This document shows, in pieces, positions 16,905 through 25,800 of a DNA stretch of 47,188 bases. The DNA is from Cyclobacteriaceae bacterium. Lineage in GTDB: Bacteria; Bacteroidota; Bacteroidia; Cytophagales; Cyclobacteriaceae. The translations under genes were made by a program, and so were the position numbers. The DNA is taken from the NCBI GenBank assembly GCA_020832375.1, contig JAFIEW010000019.1:1-47188 (forward strand), given 5' to 3'. Each line of letters starts with the position of its first letter. Position 1 is the first letter of the stretch. The notes under the pieces were generated by a model. The model ran no database searches. It was not told where the DNA came from and saw only the letters and a list, made by a program, of their open reading frames with translations.

Positions 16905-18719
16905 GTGATTCATCATTTTAAAATAATTTTCTTTCCAATTATAGGAATGCTTCTTTTGAATAATGCCTTTAGCCAATCCTTAGAGGTAAAGACCTACTAT
17001 GATGAAAAAGAGCTGCACTTGAAGGAACGATATTTTCTTATTTCGAAAACTGATAAGCGGCTTAATGGAGATTATGAGTCTTTTTACTTAAACGGTAATC
17101 CTCAGATCAAAGGTCAATACCGTAACCACCGCGCCATTGGAGTTTGGTCCTACTACTATGAAAGTGGTGAACTAAAAATGCGTGGTGAGATGCGTAACAA
17201 TACCAATTATGGCCTTTGGAAATATTATTACGAAAACGGAAATCTCCAAAAAGAAGGCTATTTAAAAGGCGATCAGAAAGAAAGGGAATGGGTTTTTTAC
17301 TACGAAAATGGCCAAATGAAGAGTAAAGGACAATTCATAGAGGACAAGAAAGCGGGTGAATGGACTTATTTTTTTGAAGATGGATCAATTAAGGCTGAGG
17401 AGTTTTTTGAAAATGGCAAAAGCCAATACCGCGAGTTTTATAGTAATGGAAACATAAAAGCTGATGGAAACAATCAAGATGGAAAAAGTACTGGTTTGTG
17501 GATATTTTATGATCGCACAGACGGAAACGTTCAGGCAAAAGGTTATTACGAATCAGGTTTAAGACACGGAGTCTGGAAATATTATTTCCTAAATGGCCAA
17601 ATATCTTCGGAAGGAAGTTATGAACTTGGTAGCAAAATTGGTACATGGAAGTATTATTATGAAGACGGAAGTTTAAAATCTGAGGGACACGAGGGCACAG
17701 AGGGTAAAGAAGGATATTGGAAATTTTATCATGCTACGGGAGTGCTGAAAGGTGAGGCTGTATTCAAAAAAGGAGACGGTAAGTATGAAGAATACTATGA
17801 GAGTGGAAAGCTAAAGCTGAAAGGTTATTTTTCAGAAGATCAATACAATGGAAGATGGGAATACTACTTTGAGAGTGGTAAACTAGAAGGAATAGCGGAT
17901 TACGATAAAGGGTATGGCTTTTTTACCGGATACTATCAGGACGGTGCGATCAAAATGCAAGGTGAAGCGTATAACGGCAAGAAAAGAGGACTTTGGACTC
18001 TTTATGCACCAAGCGGTGATGTAGCGGGTTACTACAGACCCCACCAAGAGGAAGACTCAGAACTACTGACTCTTTTACGACAAGAAGAAAGGAAAAAGAT
18101 ATTTCAAAGGCCTGAGGATAGGCCTGAATTCTTCCAAGAAAAAAATAAAAGCCGATACTTCACTCCCAGAATCAATGAGTACCAAGGTCTTATAGTAGGA
18201 GCTAACTTATTAGGAACACTATTTGGAGAATTGCCTGTGGCGGTCGAGTACTATTATCAAGAAAGGCTAGGGTACGAACTACAGCTTAACTATATTCGCA
18301 GCCCTTTCTTTTCAAGGCACCTACAAAATACAGAAACAACCTACACCAATGGGTTCTCTGCAGCAATTAGGCAAAAATTTTATCATCCTGAGAGTAACCT
18401 TGGTGTATGGTATTTTGGACATGAAACGAGATTTCGATCCACCAATCATCAAAAATTGAACCCTTCCATCCCAATTAATGCTTCTCAGCCTACAGTAGAT
18501 GAATTCGGCATTGAGTATAGCCCAATGGTTGGATATAGGCTCACTCGTGACGCCACTTCACCCAGTAGCCTCCACATTGATCTATATCTATCTACAGGAA
18601 TAGGCTATCGCATTCTTAATAAAAATCAGGCAGCGAGCGATGGAAACTACTTTAGTTTAAATACTAATAATTTCTACATCCCAATAAGAGTTGGAATGAA
18701 TATTGGCTTCTCACTATAA
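16905..18719 (+). CDS. YwqK/MORN-repeat surface protein with C-terminal barrel-like domain
   Basis: About 604 residues from a GTG start; this start is needed to give the signal peptide (IIFFPIIGMLLLNNAFS). Residues about 40-370 are roughly 13 units of about 22-24 residues with the pattern G.W.yYyenG.lk.eG, the MORN_2/YwqK type (for example YYENGNLQKEGYLKGD). The last ~190 residues read like an outer-membrane beta-barrel or surface domain (VEYYYQERLGYELQLNYIRS...IRVGMNIGFSL). YwqK-like proteins are often labelled antitoxins in databases, but the signal peptide and barrel argue for a cell-envelope role here. It follows the histidine kinase by 105 bases on the same strand, so the two may be linked functionally. 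Confidence 0.75.
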   Translation: MIHHFKIIFFPIIGMLLLNNAFSQSLEVKTYYDEKELHLKERYFLISKTDKRLNGDYESFYLNGNPQIKGQYRNHRAIGVWSYYYESGELKMRGEMRNNTNYGLWKYYYENGNLQKEGYLKGDQKEREWVFYYENGQMKSKGQFIEDKKAGEWTYFFEDGSIKAEEFFENGKSQYREFYSNGNIKADGNNQDGKSTGLWIFYDRTDGNVQAKGYYESGLRHGVWKYYFLNGQISSEGSYELGSKIGTWKYYYEDGSLKSEGHEGTEGKEGYWKFYHATGVLKGEAVFKKGDGKYEEYYESGKLKLKGYFSEDQYNGRWEYYFESGKLEGIADYDKGYGFFTGYYQDGAIKMQGEAYNGKKRGLWTLYAPSGDVAGYYRPHQEEDSELLTLLRQEERKKIFQRPEDRPEFFQEKNKSRYFTPRINEYQGLIVGANLLGTLFGELPVAVEYYYQERLGYELQLNYIRSPFFSRHLQNTETTYTNGFSAAIRQKFYHPESNLGVWYFGHETRFRSTNHQKLNPSIPINASQPTVDEFGIEYSPMVGYRLTRDATSPSSLHIDLYLSTGIGYRILNKNQAASDGNYFSLNTNNFYIPIRVGMNIGFSL

Positions 18720-18862
18720 GAAAAATCAATCGTTTCTTGAGAAATCAAGCAACTATTTGGTGAAATAAATAATTCACTTGAGTAGTATAAAAACAAAAAC
18801 CACTAAGGATATCGATTAATCTAAAGCGGTTTTAATCTTTTTGAGAAAGCTATCTACAAATA

Positions 18863-19870
18863 CTATCTCATCCGTATCAGAGATGATGCCCACGTAAAGC
18901 CGCTACCAAATGCAGCTACACACAATAAATCCCCTGACTTCAATTTCCCTTTTTCGATAGCCTCGCTCATGGCAATAGGTATAGAAGCTGCAGTGGTATT
19001 ACCGTAGTGCATAATATTATTGAAAACCTGATCATCAGTAAGCTTCAAATGATCTTTAAGGTAATTACTAATTCTCAGATTAGCTTGATGAGGGATGAGC
19101 AGGTCAATATCATCTTTAGTCAATCCATTGTGATTTAAAGCATCATTGATCGCTTGTGAAAAGCGAACTATCGCATGCTTAAACACCGCATTTCCATTCA
19201 TATACGGTAGTACAGATTCTCCTGTTAGCATTTCAGCGGTGTACTTCTTATGTCGGCTACTACCGGGATCTTTTATATAAAGCTCTTCGGCATAGGTACC
19301 GTCAGCATAGAGGTGGGTGGAAAGAATTCCAGCTTTATCATCAGCTTCTGCAGCCTCTAGAACCACAGCTCCAGCACCATCACCAAAAATAACAGCGATA
19401 TTCCTACCTCGATCACTAAGTTCCATAGCTGAGGTTTGAATTTCTGCACCCACCACCAGAATTTTTTTGTACATCCCCGTCTTGATAAAATTGTCTGCAA
19501 CAGATAAGGCATAAATAAATCCACTGCATGCATTTCGTAGGTCTAATGCGCCAATACCCTCCATGCCTAATTCCCGTTGCATAAGAACACCACTCCCAGG
19601 GAAAAAGTAATCTGGGGTAATAGTAGCAAAGACGATGAAATCAATCTCTTTGGGGTTAGTGATTCCTGCCTGCTCCATTGCCATTCTGCTAGCCGATGCA
19701 GCCATACTAGCTACTGTATCCTTATCAGGATCAAAAAACCTACGCTCCTGGATACCTGTACGTTCGACTATCCATTCTGGGGTTGTATCAAAAAGATTGC
19801 TTAATTCTTCGTTGGTAACGATTCTTTCAGGCAAAAAGCGCCCTACGCCAGTGATTACTGATCTTTTCAT
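18863..19870 (-). CDS. fabH: 3-oxoacyl-[ACP] synthase III (FabH)
   Basis: 335 residues, the usual length. The catalytic triad is clear: Cys115 in LRNACSGF, His261 in IPHQANLRI and Asn291 in YGNTTAAS. The C-terminal GSGFTWASSLIR is also typical. FabH joins acyl-CoA with malonyl-ACP to begin fatty-acid synthesis in the cytoplasm. No other fab genes are adjacent, so this may be one of several FabH paralogues, as is common in Bacteroidota. It lies downstream of the DHS-like gene on the same strand (157-bp gap). Confidence 0.95.
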   Translation of the reverse strand: MKRSVITGVGRFLPERIVTNEELSNLFDTTPEWIVERTGIQERRFFDPDKDTVASMAASASRMAMEQAGITNPKEIDFIVFATITPDYFFPGSGVLMQRELGMEGIGALDLRNACSGFIYALSVADNFIKTGMYKKILVVGAEIQTSAMELSDRGRNIAVIFGDGAGAVVLEAAEADDKAGILSTHLYADGTYAEELYIKDPGSSRHKKYTAEMLTGESVLPYMNGNAVFKHAIVRFSQAINDALNHNGLTKDDIDLLIPHQANLRISNYLKDHLKLTDDQVFNNIMHYGNTTAASIPIAMSEAIEKGKLKSGDLLCVAAFGSGFTWASSLIRMR

Positions 19871-20027
19871 GAAATTGCTTGTTTGTTGTTTGCTCTAAAA
19901 TCTGTTGCTATTCAAAATAGCAAATAATATTCTACAATGCCTCTTTTAAACTAATAGGTCTATTTCGACTTTAATTGAAAAGCTACAGCTAAAATCTTAG
20001 CCATAACTTTTCATCAATTAATAAAAC

Positions 20028-20996
20028 CTATAGGTCCATAATAATGGCAAAAACTAAAGGCGCTACTATAGTAGCGTCAGACTCTATGATATATTTAGGT
20101 GTATCCATACCCAACTTACCCCAAGTGATTTTCTCATTTGGTACTGCTCCGGAATAAGAACCGTAGCTCGTAGTACTATCACTAATTTGGCAAAAATATG
20201 ACCATAAAGGAACGTCCGGTTTCTGTAAGTCCTGGTGTAGCATTGGAACTACGCAAATTGGGAAATCACCTGCAATTCCCCCTCCGATTTGGAAGAAACC
20301 AATACCGTGGCCATCACTATTTTTTTGATACCAATCAGATAAAAACATCATGTATTGGATACCGCCTTTCATAGTGTGAACATTTTTAATATCCCCAGAG
20401 ATTACGTGACCCGCAAACATATTACCTAATGTACTGTCTTCCCATCCAGGAACGATAATTGGCAAATTCTTTTGTGCCGCAGCAAGTAACCAAGAGTCTT
20501 TAGGATCGATTTGATAGAACTTTTCCAGTTTGCCAGATAGCAAAACCTTATAAAAAAACTCGTGCGGAAAATATGCCTCTCCAGCTTGGTCAGCCTTTTG
20601 CCATTCTTCTAAAACCACTCCTTCTAGGCGACGCATTGCCTCCATTTCAGGGATACAGGTATCAGTAACACGATTCATATGGCGATCAAGCAAGTCTTGC
20701 TCATCTTGAGCAGTGAGCTCTCTGTAGTTTGGTACTCGCTCATAGTGATCATGTGCAACCAAGTTGAAGATATCTTCCTCTAAGTTAGCTCCTGTACAAC
20801 TGATCGCATGCACCTTATCCTGTCGGATCATTTCTGCAAGTGATAAGCCCAATTCAGCAGTACTCATAGCCCCGGCTAAGGTAACCATCATCTTTCCTCC
20901 AGCAGCTAAATGAGCTTTATAACCTTCCGAGGCGTCGATTAATGCGGCGGCATTAAAATGCCTATAATGATGCTTTAAATATTCACTAACTTTCAT
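20028..20996 (-). CDS. Deoxyhypusine-synthase-like NAD-dependent aminobutyl transferase (bacterial type)
   Basis: 322 residues, full length for the DHS family. NAD-contact segments are visible: TLAGAMS (39-45), SCTGAN (66-71) and GGGIAGDF (238-245). The active-site loop ITWGKLG carries Trp292 and Lys294, matching the Trp and catalytic Lys of eukaryotic DHS, and Glu288 matches the conserved Glu four residues before the Trp. The segment after GGG in eukaryotes is KHHIANA with an active-site His; here it is AGDFPIC, so that His is missing. Bacteria lack eIF5A, so a true deoxyhypusine reaction is unlikely. A spermidine/putrescine-type substrate, as in homospermidine synthase, is possible. Its target remains unknown. 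Confidence 0.85.
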   Translation of the reverse strand: MKVSEYLKHHYRHFNAAALIDASEGYKAHLAAGGKMMVTLAGAMSTAELGLSLAEMIRQDKVHAISCTGANLEEDIFNLVAHDHYERVPNYRELTAQDEQDLLDRHMNRVTDTCIPEMEAMRRLEGVVLEEWQKADQAGEAYFPHEFFYKVLLSGKLEKFYQIDPKDSWLLAAAQKNLPIIVPGWEDSTLGNMFAGHVISGDIKNVHTMKGGIQYMMFLSDWYQKNSDGHGIGFFQIGGGIAGDFPICVVPMLHQDLQKPDVPLWSYFCQISDSTTSYGSYSGAVPNEKITWGKLGMDTPKYIIESDATIVAPLVFAIIMDL

Positions 20997-21306
20997 AATT
21001 GCGTGCTTTTCTTTTTTATAAAACCAATTAAAAATATAACAACTCTTACCAGCTCAATTGATAGAAAAAAATTCTCCCATATCCTAAATATCGTCTTTGG
21101 AGTAACTTCACCTTCTTCAATTTAAAAAGCATATACGGTATGCTTTTTAAATTGAAGTAAGCATCAAAAGTCGCTATATAAACCAAGCTTCACTAAGCCA
21201 AACGGAGAAGCGTCTATTTTGATTGATCGCTTGCTAAATTTGCATCTTATTTAAGATGCATCTATCAAAAGAATTGGATTAAAATCCAAGGCAACGATCT
21301 CAAAAA
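20997..21306. other. Intergenic region between miaE and the DHS-like gene (310 bp)
   Basis: It holds the palindrome at 21115-21157 and a second smaller perfect hairpin TGCATCTT/AAGATGCA at 21241-21260, close after the miaE stop. No coding sequence is seen. Confidence 0.6.
21115..21157. terminator. Long perfect palindrome, probable bidirectional terminator
   Basis: A 19-bp perfect stem CTTCAATTTAAAAAGCATA (21115-21133) with loop TACGG and the exact complement at 21139-21157. The A/T tracts lie inside the stem. It sits 150 bases after the miaE stop and about 120 bases before the DHS-like start, so it would end the miaE transcript. Confidence 0.7.
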
Positions 21307-21909
21307 TCAATGCATCCTGTCTCCCCTCACCTCCAATCGAGCAATAATCTCTGCCTCAATTTTCAGAAATTCTACCCATCGCTTCATTACAAACTCATGG
21401 GGTAAATATAGTTTTGCTAAATCTATAAAATTACGATAGTGCCCAGCTTCAGATACCATCAACTGATAATAAAAAGATTTCAACTCTGGATCGTCCAATT
21501 TTTCATGCAAAATCTTGAAGCGTTCGCAGCTTCTGGCTTCTATAAGCGCATTGAGAAGTAACTTTTCTACTAATTGTTGCTCTCTTGACCCTCCTTTGCG
21601 CACATGCTTACTGAGCTCAATGACATATTCATCTTTTCTTGGTTTACCCAAACTCAACCCCCTTTTCTTGAGTTGTTCGAGCACCAATTCAAAATGCGAC
21701 CATTCTTCGGCAACCACAGGTGTGAGTGCATCTACTAATTCTTCTCTATCAGGATGAGTAATAATTAAGCTGATACAAGATGAAGCTGCCTTTTGCTCAC
21801 AATAAGCATGATCAACCAAAATATCCTCTAACTTCATTTCTGCGACATTCACCCAGCGAGGATCAGTGGGTAATTTTAAGCCTAAAGTTGTGTTTACAGT
21901 AGTTTCCAT
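21307..21909 (-). CDS. miaE: tRNA-(ms2io6A37) hydroxylase MiaE
   Basis: 200 residues. A ferritin-like four-helix diiron site is visible: Glu38 (HAYCEQKAA), Glu69 and His72 (EEWSHF), Glu124 (EARSCERF), Glu154 and His157 (SEAGHYRNF), giving the E...ExxH...E...ExxH order. Family members hydroxylate the isopentenyl group of ms2i6A at position 37 of tRNAs, using O2. It lies alone between two intergenic hairpin regions and ends with TGA. The related MiaB and MiaA genes are not in this window. Confidence 0.92.
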   Translation of the reverse strand: METTVNTTLGLKLPTDPRWVNVAEMKLEDILVDHAYCEQKAASSCISLIITHPDREELVDALTPVVAEEWSHFELVLEQLKKRGLSLGKPRKDEYVIELSKHVRKGGSREQQLVEKLLLNALIEARSCERFKILHEKLDDPELKSFYYQLMVSEAGHYRNFIDLAKLYLPHEFVMKRWVEFLKIEAEIIARLEVRGDRMH

Positions 21910-22322
21910 TGTTTCTTTTTTTCTAAAACCAAAAGGCTATAAGCGTGCAAAAATAGTAAATATTCTTTGATCGATGTAATTTTAGTCCTAAAATACCACC
22001 GTAGAAGACTTTGCTATTATAGACTTACTAAATATTAAGATTGTGATCTAAAATTTATATCGAATAATTACCTTCAACTTGGTTTAAGTAGCTAACATTG
22101 AGTTTGGCTAATCAATAGTGAGATCTATAAAATAACAATTCTGAGGTAGGCCATAAATCTTATTCCCTTTCAATGAATCGTCTTGGAAAGGGAATAAACT
22201 CAAAATATGCTCAAGCATCTTCCAGCATCATACTATGTTCACATCCCTCATAAACGAAAATAAATAGAAGACTAACACTACCTATAAAATTCCGTTGTCT
22301 TAGAAATAAATTAGCTTTTTGA
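21910..22322. other. Divergent intergenic region miaE/cinA (413 bp)
   Basis: It contains the hairpin at 22160-22197. A promoter-like TAGCTTTTTG lies immediately before the cinA start but is too close to serve it. I see no gene here. Confidence 0.5.
22160..22197. other. Orphan 12-bp perfect hairpin
   Basis: TTATTCCCTTTC (22160-22171) and GAAAGGGAATAA (22186-22197) pair perfectly around a 14-base loop. It lies between divergent miaE and cinA, where neither gene needs a terminator. No T tract follows on either strand. Confidence 0.6.
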
Positions 22323-23645
22323 ATGAAAAATAAAGAAATACGCGCTGAGGTGATCACCATTGGCGACGAACTACTAATCGGACAATTACTAGATACCAAT
22401 ACTTTTTGGATGAGTGCAGAGCTAAGTAAGGTAGGAATCGAAGTGATCCGAAAGTCAACAGTTGGAGATAATGAGGCTGACATTCTGCAACTATTCGCCG
22501 AAGCCGAAGATCGTGCTGACATTATATTAATAACCGGAGGACTAGGTCCAACCTCGGACGATCTTACAAAACCCTGTCTTCAAAAATACTTTAACTGCGG
22601 AGAAGTATTCCATCCTGAGGTAATGGAACATTTGGAGGACTTATTTGCATCAAGAAGTAGAGAACTGAATGAATCCAACAGGCGGCAGGCTTATTTACCA
22701 ACCGCTTGTGAGGCTATTTTCAACAAGGTGGGTACAGCTCCTGGTATGTGGTTTGAAAAAGCAGATAAAGTGTTTATTTCTCTGCCGGGAGTCCCCTATG
22801 AAATGAAACAAATGATGGAAGATAGTGTAATTCCATCGCTGATACAGAAATATCAACCTGTGCCTCGAAGCTACCGTTTCTTGCTTACTGCAGGTGCACA
22901 TGAATCCATGCTATCGGACAAACTTGCTGAAATAGAGCCTCAATTACCACCCTATTTTCACTTGGCATATTTGCCCCACTTAGGAAGAGTCGACTTGAGA
23001 ATTGGGGTAGAACTAGGGGAAAATAAGGAAAATCGGTTGAAAGAGCTTGATCACTGGACGAATAAGATTTACGATAGCATTGAACAGCATGTATTTGCTC
23101 GTGAAAAAATAAGTCTTGAAGCGTGCTTGGCAAAACTCCTGGAAGCTAGAAAATTAAAACTATCAGTTGCCGAAAGTTGTAGTGGGGGCTATATCGCCCA
23201 TCGATTTACTTCAATAGCGGGTAGTTCGGTATACTTCAAAGGTGGTCTCACCCCCTACTCCAACGATCTTAAGGTAAAAATCTTGGGAGTAGATGCTAAG
23301 CTAATTGAAAAAAAAGGCGCCGTGAGTGAAGAGGTAGCAATAGCAATGGTAAAAGGGGTGCAGTCGCTCATGGAATCAGATGTAGCGATAGCAACCACTG
23401 GAATTGCCGGTCCAAGTGGTGCTACCGATACCAAACCAGTAGGCCTTGTTTATATTGCGGTTGCGGTGGGTGAGAAAGTATACACCAAGGAGTTAAAACT
23501 TACAAAAAAGAGAAGTCTTAACATTGAGCTCTCTGCAACAGCTGCTATCAATCTTCTACGAATCAAAATTTTAGATCATAAAGACCTAAAAACAAATAAA
23601 AAAATTGAACATTATTCTGAAAACAAATTCGAAGCTTTAGACTAA
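22323..23645 (+). CDS. cinA: CinA-family protein (competence/damage-inducible; NMN deamidase type)
   Basis: 440 residues, slightly longer than the usual ~415 because of a charged C-terminal tail. The N-terminal ~170 residues are a MoCF-like domain (ITIGDELLIGQLLDTNTFW; LITGGLGPTSDDLT). A linking domain follows, and the last ~165 residues are the CinA_C domain (VAESCSGGYIAHRFTSIAGSS, ATTGIAGPSGATDTKPVGLVY), which in characterised proteins deamidates NMN to NaMN in pyridine-nucleotide salvage. The N-terminal domain can have ADP-ribose pyrophosphatase activity. Monocistronic, divergent from miaE. Confidence 0.93.
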   Translation: MKNKEIRAEVITIGDELLIGQLLDTNTFWMSAELSKVGIEVIRKSTVGDNEADILQLFAEAEDRADIILITGGLGPTSDDLTKPCLQKYFNCGEVFHPEVMEHLEDLFASRSRELNESNRRQAYLPTACEAIFNKVGTAPGMWFEKADKVFISLPGVPYEMKQMMEDSVIPSLIQKYQPVPRSYRFLLTAGAHESMLSDKLAEIEPQLPPYFHLAYLPHLGRVDLRIGVELGENKENRLKELDHWTNKIYDSIEQHVFAREKISLEACLAKLLEARKLKLSVAESCSGGYIAHRFTSIAGSSVYFKGGLTPYSNDLKVKILGVDAKLIEKKGAVSEEVAIAMVKGVQSLMESDVAIATTGIAGPSGATDTKPVGLVYIAVAVGEKVYTKELKLTKKRSLNIELSATAAINLLRIKILDHKDLKTNKKIEHYSENKFEALD

Positions 23646-23985
23646 AATGAACCAAATTTTCCATTGAAATAACTAGTTATTGAAAACACAAGACAAATTA
23701 ACACTTGAAATAAGTTAATCATACAGAATAAAAAAAATATACAAACGATTTCGGAGCTTTTTGTTTTTTCAGATCAAAGATTAAATTTGTAATCGGTAAA
23801 TTCGATTTACGAATTGTATAAGTATGAAAAGATCTTTGGCAGAGTTCTTCGTTAGAACTGAGCTTCTAAGGTCTTATCAAGCGTACACATCAATTAAGAT
23901 ATCAAGCCTTGAAGCCTTAATGGTCTATTGATGTTACATTAGGAAATAAAATAAAGCATTCACCAAATAATAAATACCTACAGGA
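23646..23985. other. Intergenic region and long E2 leader (340 bp)
   Basis: It contains the promoter at 23761-23789 and just downstream a small palindrome AATTCG/CGAATT (23799-23815). The rest of the predicted leader has no open reading frame or riboswitch class that I recognise. Confidence 0.5.
23761..23789 (+). promoter_or_regulatory. Consensus Bacteroidota promoter ahead of the E2 gene
   Basis: TTG (23761-23763), 18-bp spacer, TAAATTTG (23782-23789), a full match to the TTG-N18/19-TAnnTTTG pattern. It predicts a roughly 190-base untranslated leader before the start codon at 23986. Confidence 0.7.
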
Positions 23986-25350
23986 ATGGCGATAGTAGAA
24001 ATGGTTATGCCTAAGATGGGCGAAAGTATTATGGAAGGCACTATTCTAAGCTGGCTCAAAAAAGAAGGAGACAGCATAGAAGAAGATGAGTCTGTTCTAG
24101 AAGTAGCTACTGACAAAGTAGACACAGAGGTACCGGCTTTGCACGCAGGCGTATTAAAAGAACTACTTGTAAAAGAGGGTGACGTAGTGGAAGTAGGAAA
24201 GCCAATTGCATTGATTGAGACTTCTGCAAATGGAGAAACAAAAGCTGCACCTCAAGACACCAGCAAAGATAAGCCCGAAGAAAATAGGCTAGAAGTAGCT
24301 CAAGAAAAGACAACTTCTGAGGTCACAGCCAGTAACGATGAATTAAAAAACAGAAGCGAAAGTGGTAAGTTCTTCTCTCCATTAGTTCTTAGCATTGCTA
24401 AGAAAGAGGGAATCTCTGCAAGCGAGCTAGAGACTATTTCAGGTACAGGTGTTGAAGGTCGTGTAACGAAAAAGGACATCTTAGCTTACTTAAAGACAAG
24501 AGGCAAAGTAAGCACTGAAAAAGAATCAAGTAATTCTGCTAGTAGCGCTCCTGCATCTACCACAGCACCATCGGCACCTGCGGCTGCAGTAACTGGAGAC
24601 TATCTACCAGCTCCGCAAAAAGTCCACGTATCTGTCAATTCAAATGATGAGATCATTGAAATGGATAGAATGCGTAAAATGATCAGCCAGAGAATGGTTG
24701 ACAGCAAGAGAATTTCACCTCATGTAACTTCGTTTGTGGAAGCGGATGTTACCAACATTGTATACTGGAGAAATCGAGTAAAGCAAGAGTTTAAACAAAG
24801 GGAAGGTGACAATATCACCTTTACGCCGATTTTTATTGAGGCGATGGTCAAAGCAATAAAAGACTACCCAATGATCAACGTTCAAGTAGATGGTGATCGG
24901 ATTATAAAAAAGGGAGATATCAATATAGGTATGGCAGTGGCCTTGCCTAGCGGTAACCTAATAGTACCGGTAATAAAAAATGCAGATCAGCTCAATTTGG
25001 TAGGTTTAACGAAAAAGGTAAACGAATTAGCAAGAAAGGCTCGCAATAATAAATTAAGCCCTGATGAACTTCAGGGAGGAACCTTTACAGTTTCTAATGT
25101 CGGAAGCTTTGGTAATGTAATGGGTACACCAATAATCATGCAGCCTCAGGTAGGAATTATGGCCTTTGGAGCGGTAGTGAAGAAGCCGGCTGTGATTGAA
25201 ACTCCAACTGGAGATGCAATCGCTATCCGTCATAAAATGTTCCTTTCGCACTCTTACGATCACCGTGTGGTTGATGGGTCACTTGGAGGTATGGTGGTAA
25301 GGAGATTAGCTGATTACCTAGAAAAGTTTGACATGAAAACAACCATCTAA
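23986..25350 (+). CDS. 2-oxoacid dehydrogenase complex E2 (dihydrolipoyl acyltransferase)
   Basis: 454 residues with the classic three-part layout. A lipoyl domain (1-78) carries Lys44 in ATDKVDTEV. A peripheral-subunit-binding domain (about 121-160) has SPLVLSIAKKEGI and GTGVEGRVTKKDILAYL. A Ser/Ala/Pro-rich linker precedes the catalytic domain, which has the active-site His426 and Asp430 in DHRVVDGSLGG. It transfers acyl groups from lipoate to CoA. A single lipoyl domain and the order of motifs fit branched-chain or 2-oxoglutarate complexes; which one cannot be decided, since no E1 or E3 gene is adjacent. A terminator follows 41 bases after the stop. Confidence 0.93.
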   Translation: MAIVEMVMPKMGESIMEGTILSWLKKEGDSIEEDESVLEVATDKVDTEVPALHAGVLKELLVKEGDVVEVGKPIALIETSANGETKAAPQDTSKDKPEENRLEVAQEKTTSEVTASNDELKNRSESGKFFSPLVLSIAKKEGISASELETISGTGVEGRVTKKDILAYLKTRGKVSTEKESSNSASSAPASTTAPSAPAAAVTGDYLPAPQKVHVSVNSNDEIIEMDRMRKMISQRMVDSKRISPHVTSFVEADVTNIVYWRNRVKQEFKQREGDNITFTPIFIEAMVKAIKDYPMINVQVDGDRIIKKGDINIGMAVALPSGNLIVPVIKNADQLNLVGLTKKVNELARKARNNKLSPDELQGGTFTVSNVGSFGNVMGTPIIMQPQVGIMAFGAVVKKPAVIETPTGDAIAIRHKMFLSHSYDHRVVDGSLGGMVVRRLADYLEKFDMKTTI

Positions 25351-25390
25351 ATCGTTGAGAAACTTCGGTTTCAATGCAATCTTTCTTCAC

Positions 25391-25424
25391 AAAAAAGTCT
25401 AGCCTTTATTGCTAGACTTTTTTT
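25391..25424 (+). terminator. Terminator after the E2 gene
   Basis: Perfect 13-bp stem AAAAAAGTCTAGC (25391-25403) / GCTAGACTTTTTT (25411-25423) with a 7-base loop and a T tract. Confidence 0.92.
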
Positions 25425-25636
25425 ATTTCCCGGCTGATAAAACAGAATATACATGCCTGCTATTATAAAAAATTGAGTCCTCATGTTATCAAGCAATGGA
25501 TGTCACCAAAGCCAATTAGCGGGAAGTACAGTAATATAATAAGGGTGTTTATTAGCTCAATTTAACCGATTACATTTCTCAACGATTACACCCTGTGAGA
25601 CCCTGTAATGGCATAATGACATGCTGTAACCTTAAA

Positions 25637-25800
25637 CCCAGAATAGGCAATAGAAATTCTATTCCGAGCGTAAACTGCTTCAAAATCAATCGCTTCGCTG
25701 TATTTATCGCCTTCACCAGAGCGGTGCTATGCCTTAGTCGTTAAATACTTGATTTTCTTGTATTTTAAGCTCTTATAACGAACCCTAACGCATAATCAGG
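25637..25800 (+). repeat. R2 copy a, ~165-bp interspersed repeat
   Basis: It shares near-full-length similarity with 30744-30904 and, inverted, 36988-37110. Common blocks include ACTTGATTTTCTTGTATTTT and CGAACCCTAACGCATAATC. The ends form an imperfect inverted repeat (CCCAGAATAGGCAATAGAA at the left, CGCATAATCAGGG at the right). Non-coding and palindromic, so MITE- or REP-like. Confidence 0.8.

Noticed and set aside
17040-18010. DNA-level tandem repeat array or CRISPR-like array.
   Set aside because: The periodicity is at protein level (about 22-24-residue MORN_2 units) with diverged codons; there are no identical DNA repeats with unique spacers.
16905-18719. Type II toxin-antitoxin antitoxin (usual database label for YwqK repeats).
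   Set aside because: A signal peptide and a C-terminal barrel-like domain place it in the envelope, and no toxin gene is adjacent.
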